A program made the position numbers and the translations under genes. 64,000 nt of DNA from Artemisia argyi (Eukaryota; Streptophyta; Magnoliopsida; Asterales; Asteraceae): assembly GCA_030686995.1 (NCBI GenBank), contig CM060681.1, forward strand, positions 166,983,833 through 167,047,832. The letters are read 5' to 3'. The notes below the pieces were generated by a model, which had not been told where the DNA came from, did no database searches, and saw nothing but the letters and a program-made list of their open reading frames with translations. Position 1 is the stretch's first letter, and the number at the start of each line of letters is the position of its first letter. Positions 58,827 to 64,000 of this stretch are shown piece after piece.

Positions 58827-59037
58827 GAAGTGGCCTTAAAACTGTTGTTGCTACTATCTGATGCATCTAAAACTTAAGTGTTTCTTTGTTGAGCCGTTTA
58901 TTCAATGGATGTATTAGATAGTTGTGTTTTTGCCTCTGCATTAAAGGTGTCTCAGATCTTTGTATCTTTTGCTTGTCGTCTTTCCGATTAGTTGAGCTTT
59001 AATATAAATACTCTTTTGAAAAAAAAAAAAAAAAAAA
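58827..59037 (+). other. Poly(A)-ended fragment, right host flank of the nest
   Basis: The segment ends with 18 A residues after CTTTAATATAAATACTCTTTTG, like the 3' end of a LINE or a retroposed transcript. A short frame (EVALKLLLLLSDASKT, stop) starts at 58828. With the left flank CTGCAG it could be a terminal exon, but this is speculation. Confidence 0.35.
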
Positions 59038-59148
59038 CCGTATGTGTCTCGGTTTTACAGATCATACTTTATTATTGACAACAGAAAAATCGAAGTTACC
59101 TTGATTTAGCTAAAGGAGGTAGCCATGTGTTATGTAAACTTGATATTC

Positions 59149-59154
59149 AAAAAA
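59149..59154 (-). terminator. RNA polymerase III terminator of tRNA-Gly
   Basis: Six T on the minus strand, 6 bases after the tRNA 3' end. Confidence 0.8.
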
Positions 59155-59160
59155 GATATA

Positions 59161-59231
59161 TGCACCAGCCGGGAATCGAACCCGGGTCTGTACCGTGGCA
59201 GGGTGCTATTCTACCACTAGACCACTGGTGC
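59161..59231 (-). tRNA. tRNA-Gly (anticodon GCC)
   Basis: The 71-nt minus-strand gene folds into a standard cloverleaf: acceptor GCACCAG/CTGGTGC with discriminator A, D-arm containing the A box TGGTCTAGTGG, anticodon loop CTGCCAC with GCC, and T-arm with the B box GGTTCGATTCC. No intron, and CCA is not encoded, as expected for a nuclear gene. Flanking DNA is AT-rich and shows no second tRNA gene. Confidence 0.97.
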
Positions 59232-60892
59232 TTTTTGTTTCTGATATCTATTAGAATATATATCTTTACGTGCGTATGCAAATAAGATGAACTAAATATG
59301 GTAGTAGACTAGTAGTGTATGCAAATCAATGTGATACACAAACAAAACGCATTTATCGAATAATAATCATAATGAGCCAAACAATCAATAGTTGTCATTT
59401 GTCACAATTTATGCAACAAAATGTTTGAATTCCACAAATAAACATGTACTCATTTACTAGACTATACGAGTACCACCGTGCATAATAAAGAGGTTTTATA
59501 GCGTCAAATAATTATAGTGATATTTCAGTTACACAAAACATTTAACCAAAATATAATTATAACTATATGCTGCTTTAAAATCCCGTTGCTATGCACGTAT
59601 ACTCGTCTAATATTAATAAATCGTGTTTCAGTTTCATGTATTCTCAAGTCAACTTTTATATTTTTGTGTGTTTCTTTAAGCCGTGTGTTTCCTTAATAAA
59701 TTGTAAGTTTTCAAGAATTTCAAGTTTTCAAGAAATGAGATACACCCGTTATATGTAGTATATATAGATTGCACCAAGTTTCAGTTGAAAGTGGCAAGCT
59801 GAATCGAAACAACACAATAACCGGTTAGGTAAAGTAGTTTAAGCACAAAATTAGATTTAATTCATCATCATAACAATTTGAATTGTTTCTAAACTGAACC
59901 GACACCAAAGCGGTACTATCTAGTCCGTTTCTCGTAACATGTATCTTCAAATTTCTATGTTCTGTGGTCCCATTCTTTATGGTTTTGGACAGCTGCACAT
60001 CGCTAGAGTTTAATACAAGCTGAATACTTACAGAAAGTCTTCTGTTTTTTTCATATGCAATGGAGCACAAACAGGACTAGCTCGTTATGTACTTGCTACA
60101 TTGCGTAACAAAAAGCTTATTATTAACATATGTGGCCAAATACAATACATTCAATCATATGTGCCAGCTTAGGATTGCCAAATGCTAGATTACTGTGAGT
60201 TTTCACCCAAGGTGCATAATGCATTAAACAAACAAAGATGGTAGCAAATATTGGTGTTTTAAGGTACACCCATAAACTATATCTAGAATTCACTAAAAAG
60301 ACAGAAAATCTGTGTTTGTGAGTGCCAAAAGAAAATATCAGTTTTCACAAAAATGACATTAGTCTACTAATCGGTAAGCACTAGATTAATCTAAATGTGA
60401 ATCTACTAACCTTAGTCCCTATTTGCAGATTTTCATAAAGATGGGATATGCTACTAAACAAATTGTTTTCAATAAAAATCACAGATTTTAGATCTAAATA
60501 CCACACATTATAAGAATATCAAGCAAGCATTAGGCCTTAAGTTTATGCTTGACATGACAACAATTTAATCAACTAGATTTCTTCTTTTTCAAGTTTATTT
60601 ACCAAGGGCCGTTGATGGACTGTCAATTCTCATTGCATCAAATTCAGTTTTTAAGATACTGATGTCTAGTGCATCGTGTTCAAGCTCGTAAAATTATGAG
60701 TTTCAAGTTCAAGCCGTGATTACAAGCAAGATTTCTAGTTTAGTGAAGTGTTTGTTTTACAAAATCAATGTTTTCATGATGGCATTATCTAATCTATATA
60801 CTTCAATTGTATCACTGTTGGGCATTTAATTAATCGCCAAAATAAATTTGTTACCTTCATTTTGCCAACATATTACAAGTGGTATATCCGTG
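59232..60892. other. AT-rich intergenic DNA
   Basis: No supported gene. A Helitron-like terminus (CCCGTTGCTATGCACG...CTCGTCTAAT) ends at 59611. A repeat block at 60196-60350 recurs right of the LINE. Confidence 0.5.
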
Positions 60893-60923
<31 letters not shown>

Positions 60924-61745
60924 CAAAATGGATAGATTACATAAGGATGGTAGGTAGGCGAGCAACAAGCTGCGCCGCCACCCCTTTCTGAATAGAAAAT
61001 CCAAATCTGCTAAAAACAAACCCCCGCCCTTGGGGGGTTGAAAAGTTGCTGTGCACTACGCGCTGAACCCGAGCCAAAAACCGCACCGCTTCCGTTGCCA
61101 AGGAACCGAACGTGTCGAAGGCCAAGGGAACGAAAACATGCTGATTATCCTCACACGCTTTAGCGTGCTTTTCCACTTTCTTGGATTCAGCTCTCATGAC
61201 CGCTTGCCCGGCCACAAACCCACTATCCCGAAGCCCAACTAGGGGGGACACCCCGGTAAGATCAACACATGCATGTTTCCCACCTTCCCAACCAAAAACT
61301 AAAACGTCTGCTGGGCGCAAGGTGGACCTCCCCTCCGCAGGGTCTGTGAGAAAATTAACTGGCGCCTCTTTTCTTGCGGAGATCCCCGCTCTCCTAAGGA
61401 TGTCTGCCAATGCATCCCGGACAAAATCGTGCCGATATTTAAACCCTGGCAATTCCTTACAATGTAACGCATGTTCCCCATACTTATCAAGGCATGCTTT
61501 GCGGCAGACGGGGCAATTTTCATCATTGGGGAAAATGGGGATCATCAGCCGGTATTTAAGGATTGCCCTGTACTTTACTGCCGACATTCGTTGCCCCAAT
61601 CCTTCGATAGGTAACACAGTAAGGAAGTCCTGGGCGTGAGGCTTTTGCAGGCATTCCAAGACGGCCTTCTGACGGGCAGACAGACGAAATTCCTCCTCCA
61701 AACTTTGTGCGATTCGGCTATAAAGAGCATTCGCCAGAGTTTTCT
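60893..61745 (-). mobile_element. 5'-truncated LINE insertion with poly(A) and target duplication
   Basis: A 26-base poly(A) (plus-strand T, 60893-60918) directly follows the ORF end on the minus strand. The flanks GTGGTATATCCG (60879-60890) and GTGGCTATATCCG (61746-61758) form an imperfect target duplication of about 13 bp. This is the signature of target-primed reverse transcription with 5' truncation. Confidence 0.85.
60937..61745 (-). pseudogene. LINE C-terminal domain: zinc finger plus restriction-like nuclease signature
   Basis: The frame is open from the insertion edge (LANALYSRIAQSLEEEF) to the stop at 60937, without a start codon of its own. A C-x2-C-x10-H-x3-C zinc finger (CPVCRKAC...HALHC) is followed by FKYRHDFVRDAL, then RKEAPVNF, RPADVLVFG and HACVDLTGVSPL, NQHVFVPLAFDTFG and the end IQKGVAAQLVARLP. 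The order zinc finger, (R/K)P-x-D, D-x-T resembles the C-terminal restriction-like endonuclease of R2-class LINEs; this is inference. I recognise the tail from many plant 'reverse transcriptase' predictions. The reverse transcriptase itself is absent because of truncation. A second copy is at 17631-18496. Confidence 0.75.
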
Positions 61746-62357
61746 GTGGCTATATCCGGTTAATTTGGAGAAAAAAAACCTGGGTGGTGGTGTTCAACAA
61801 CAAACAATAGATCCTGATCCTATGCATTGACTATAATATAACCAAAGCGATACAACTATCAGTTTCACATGCAATGTATCAAACAAACAAAGATGCTGCC
61901 AATGCTGGAGTTTTATGATACTCCCTTTAGTATAAACAAAGAAGTCAGAAAATATGACTGCATTTGTAAGTATCGAGTTTAATATAACCGGAGTACCATA
62001 GGAAAACATCAGTTTTCATTAGCAATGCATCACACAAACAAAGAAACTAATAGCTGACTAAACAGTATATAAAGATGTACCAACAGTAAATATCCTAACT
62101 AATTTTTTTTTAATTTATTTATTAAAAAGCAAAATCAGTTTAACTGAGTAAACATGACAATCTACAAACCCGGGTTGCTATACACAGATTTTTCTACCCA
62201 TAACAAACACTACAATAACCATTAAAAAAAAACATTTTTTTTTTCTTTTTCCTAAAACATTAGTTCAAGTTATGTTAAAGCTAATTTGTGTTTGCAATTA
62301 GCACCTTCAATCAGCCCTGCTTCATCAGAAGATTCAGAACCACCACAATCCCCTTTC

Positions 62358-64000
62358 AGCGCACTGGCCATCGATTTTGCTGGTCCCTACAAAAATTTGT
62401 TATGACATAAGCCGACCGGACCTTGAAAATGAATAAAAAAAGTTAATTGATGTAGCCGAATATATAACGTACCATATCATGGTAAACGAGTATTGTGGCT
62501 CATGAGTCCATAAGGCATCCCAGTGAAACATAAAACGATGATAATCTAAACCAAATAACAAATTCCTCAAGTGATTATCATAGTCTCCAGCGAGATCTGT
62601 TAAATTCAAACTAATTTCATTCTCGTCTGGTATTGCCGATTCTAAAACCATTTCATCATCGGAAATAATTGCTGGATATATGTTTGCAGCTTTTTCATTT
62701 TCAGAAATATACTCGTAATAACACTCAGAATCACTTCCTTCTCCAATAGTTGATAAATCATATGTTTCTGATTCACAAACATCGAGATCATCTGACCCAT
62801 TTGATTGGTCCTCCTCACCCTCTGATTTACCATTTGACCCGTTTGATTGATTTGGGTCCGCATCGTCTGATTTACAAGAATCAAGACTACCATTTGACCC
62901 GTTTGATTGACTCGGGCCCTCGGACTTACAATCATCAAGATAACCATTTGACCCATCTGATGGATCCATTTCCACAGCTTCTGATTTACAATCATCAAGA
63001 CAACCATTTGACCCATTTGACTGATACTGATTATCGTCTTGGGGGGTGACTTCATTGAACGGATGAGCTGATGACCATGATGTCTCGAATGGTGACAATT
63101 GAGAATTATGGAAAGTCCCTTCAAAAAACTTCTTGACCCCATCTCCTACATTCTCGCTTGGTAGTAACATAATTTCCCCCAGCCTCCGAGCAGCTAATCT
63201 TAAAGCACCCCTTATACGAAAAAAATTACCTAACAAAAAAAAAACACATAGATGAATTTGAAGTGCATAATCATTTACCAAAAGTACATTATCACTAGAT
63301 TAATTACCTATAGAAACGCTTCTACCGAGATTATTGCTTTCTTTCAGCGGATCAATAATATTCATAAGCCTCAATGGGAAAGTTGGAATTGTTGGGTTCA
63401 AATGTTTAAACTCAGGGACCCTGTAAGTGCTTATGTAGTCTCTCAAAGACTCCCCGCCGAGTAAACAACGGTTCATGGGATTAACAGCTGTTCAAAACCA
63501 GAAAAATAATTAAACAACCGAGTATATAGACAATTAATGTTATTTCTTAATTCTTACCAGTCACATTAACCATTGAGGATTTTTCAACAGGACCATATAT
63601 ACTGATACAATAATGATCCCAGTCGAACTGACTGTAGTACTCTAGGAACCGGTACATGACCTAAAAAGGCATAAAACAGGAATTGTAACTTAACTCGAGT
63701 ATGTAAATCTGACTTTCTTTTCACAGATTACAAGGGATTGATAGTTACCGTTAATGGGTCAGTCAGAGAATCATTGTACATGCAGAATATGTACAGGATT
63801 AATATTTCTAGTGCATAGGTTGATATTAGCCCATGACTAGCACCAAGTAGACGGCTGTCGTAGAAAAACCATGCTTTTATAAGAATGATGCTACGCTTAA
63901 AGATATGATCCTTTTTTATAAGGGTATCAGCCTGGTTCAGAACAAAATTATCACAATTAAAATGGTACGGAGTGGTAAAAAGAGGACGTACGCTTTTAAT
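62358..64000 (-). CDS. Nucleotidyltransferase / PAP-OAS1 substrate-binding domain protein, 3' exons (partial gene)
   Basis: Exons on the minus strand: 64000(or about 63934)-63749, 63660-63558, 63487-63308, 63229-62473 and a last exon from 62388. Donors are GTAACT, GTAAGA, GTAATT and GTACGT, and all acceptors are AG; phases agree through the fourth exon. Conserved segments are KRSIILIKAWFFYDSRLLGA, HGLISTYALEILILYIF, VMYRFLEYYSQFDWDHYCIS, GPVEKSSMVNVT, CLLGGESLRDYIS, NNLGRSVSIGNFFRIRGALR and GEIMLLPSENVGDGVKKFF, as in plant proteins of this family (DNA polymerase beta-like nucleotidyltransferase fold with a PAP/OAS1 substrate-binding C-terminal part). The catalytic domain lies beyond 64000. 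Cellular role unknown to me. Keeping the phase, the last exon ends WDQQNRWPVR at 62358; another phase stays open to 62270 (GPAKSMASALKGDC...), so the last junction is uncertain. Confidence 0.85.
62745..63035 (-). repeat. Coding tandem repeat in the nucleotidyltransferase gene
   Basis: Five imperfect units of the type (Q/D)SNGSNG-x-LDDCKSE encode an acidic Ser/Asn/Gly-rich linker between the PAP/OAS1 part and the C terminus. Unit length is about 50-66 bp and frame is kept in all units. Confidence 0.8.

Larger units (their letters stand above)
60196..62050. repeat. Diverged interspersed repeat block, three copies
   Basis: The block GTTTTCA...GCAT...AAACAAACAAAGA followed by about 120 related bases occurs at 60196-60350, 61850-62010 and, partly, 62011-62050. 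The LINE tail separates the first copy from the other two. Confidence 0.6.

Noticed and set aside
59825..60070. 81-codon minus-strand frame right of tRNA-Gly
   Set aside because: No recognisable motif, no splice context and AT-rich surroundings; a chance frame is as likely.

Overview
The window is nuclear DNA of a flowering plant, most probably Asteraceae. It is AT-rich, with a plant-type tRNA-Gly gene, a plant nucleotidyltransferase-type gene with canonical GT/AG introns, and Stowaway, Tourist/Harbinger and other MITEs. It also holds copia and gypsy LTR elements whose extra ORFs resemble proteins I recognise as abundant in Anthemideae-type (Tanacetum-like) predicted proteomes. No search was run, so family and taxon names rest on recognition alone.

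Left part (1-13.45 kb). Element A, minus strand, is a copia-type derivative: 5' LTR 8851-9232, iPBS-type primer site, decayed coiled-coil gag 6362-8203, no pol, and a very long third ORF (4304 to about 202) that runs toward the left edge. Two clusters of a short motif (TAGCGAGTTG on the sense strand) precede its two coding blocks. A is inserted next to element B, plus strand, a sirevirus-like non-autonomous element with a Ser/Pro-rich ORF, duplicated polypurine tracts and a 3' LTR at 12146-13451. The ORF of B is split by a solo Athila-type LTR (10142-11586, target duplication CTATG).

Middle (13.45-25.2 kb). This is mostly AT-rich DNA without genes. It has microsatellites, tandem duplications, a LINE tail carrying a Tourist-like MITE, a palindrome-rich MITE inside a TA microsatellite, a Stowaway MITE, and a PIF/Harbinger element (23159-25124) that keeps only the Myb-like ORF1.

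Big nest (25.24-58.83 kb), all main elements on the minus strand. Copia element D (LTRs about 25241-25361 and 58689-58826) was hit in its reverse transcriptase by sirevirus-like copia element C (26135-54523, duplication CACAC). C received a solo LTR of a different family (28737-30408, GGACT) in ORF3, and Athila-type element E (37227-52904, CTTAG/CTTAA) in gag. E in turn received Athila-type element F in its LTR (37324-45078, AGTAT) and a sirevirus-type solo LTR (48007-49675, GCTTC). E and F share LTRs and untranslated backbone but carry different coding modules; only F has an uninterrupted gag-protease ORF (41258-43495).

Right part (58.83-64 kb). This contains a poly(A)-ended fragment, tRNA-Gly(GCC) on the minus strand, a 5'-truncated LINE tail with target duplication (60893-61745), and the 3' exons of a host gene for a nucleotidyltransferase / PAP-OAS1 substrate-binding protein (minus strand, continuing past 64000).

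The most unusual points are: (1) each LTR family carries its own iterated short motif in promoter, leader, spacer and even coding positions, alongside extra non-structural ORFs; (2) in the Athila LTRs, U5 carries a conserved 15-nt complement of the 5' half of tRNA-Asp, the same tRNA that fits the primer binding site; (3) ORF3 of the two copia families shares an N-terminal module of unknown function.
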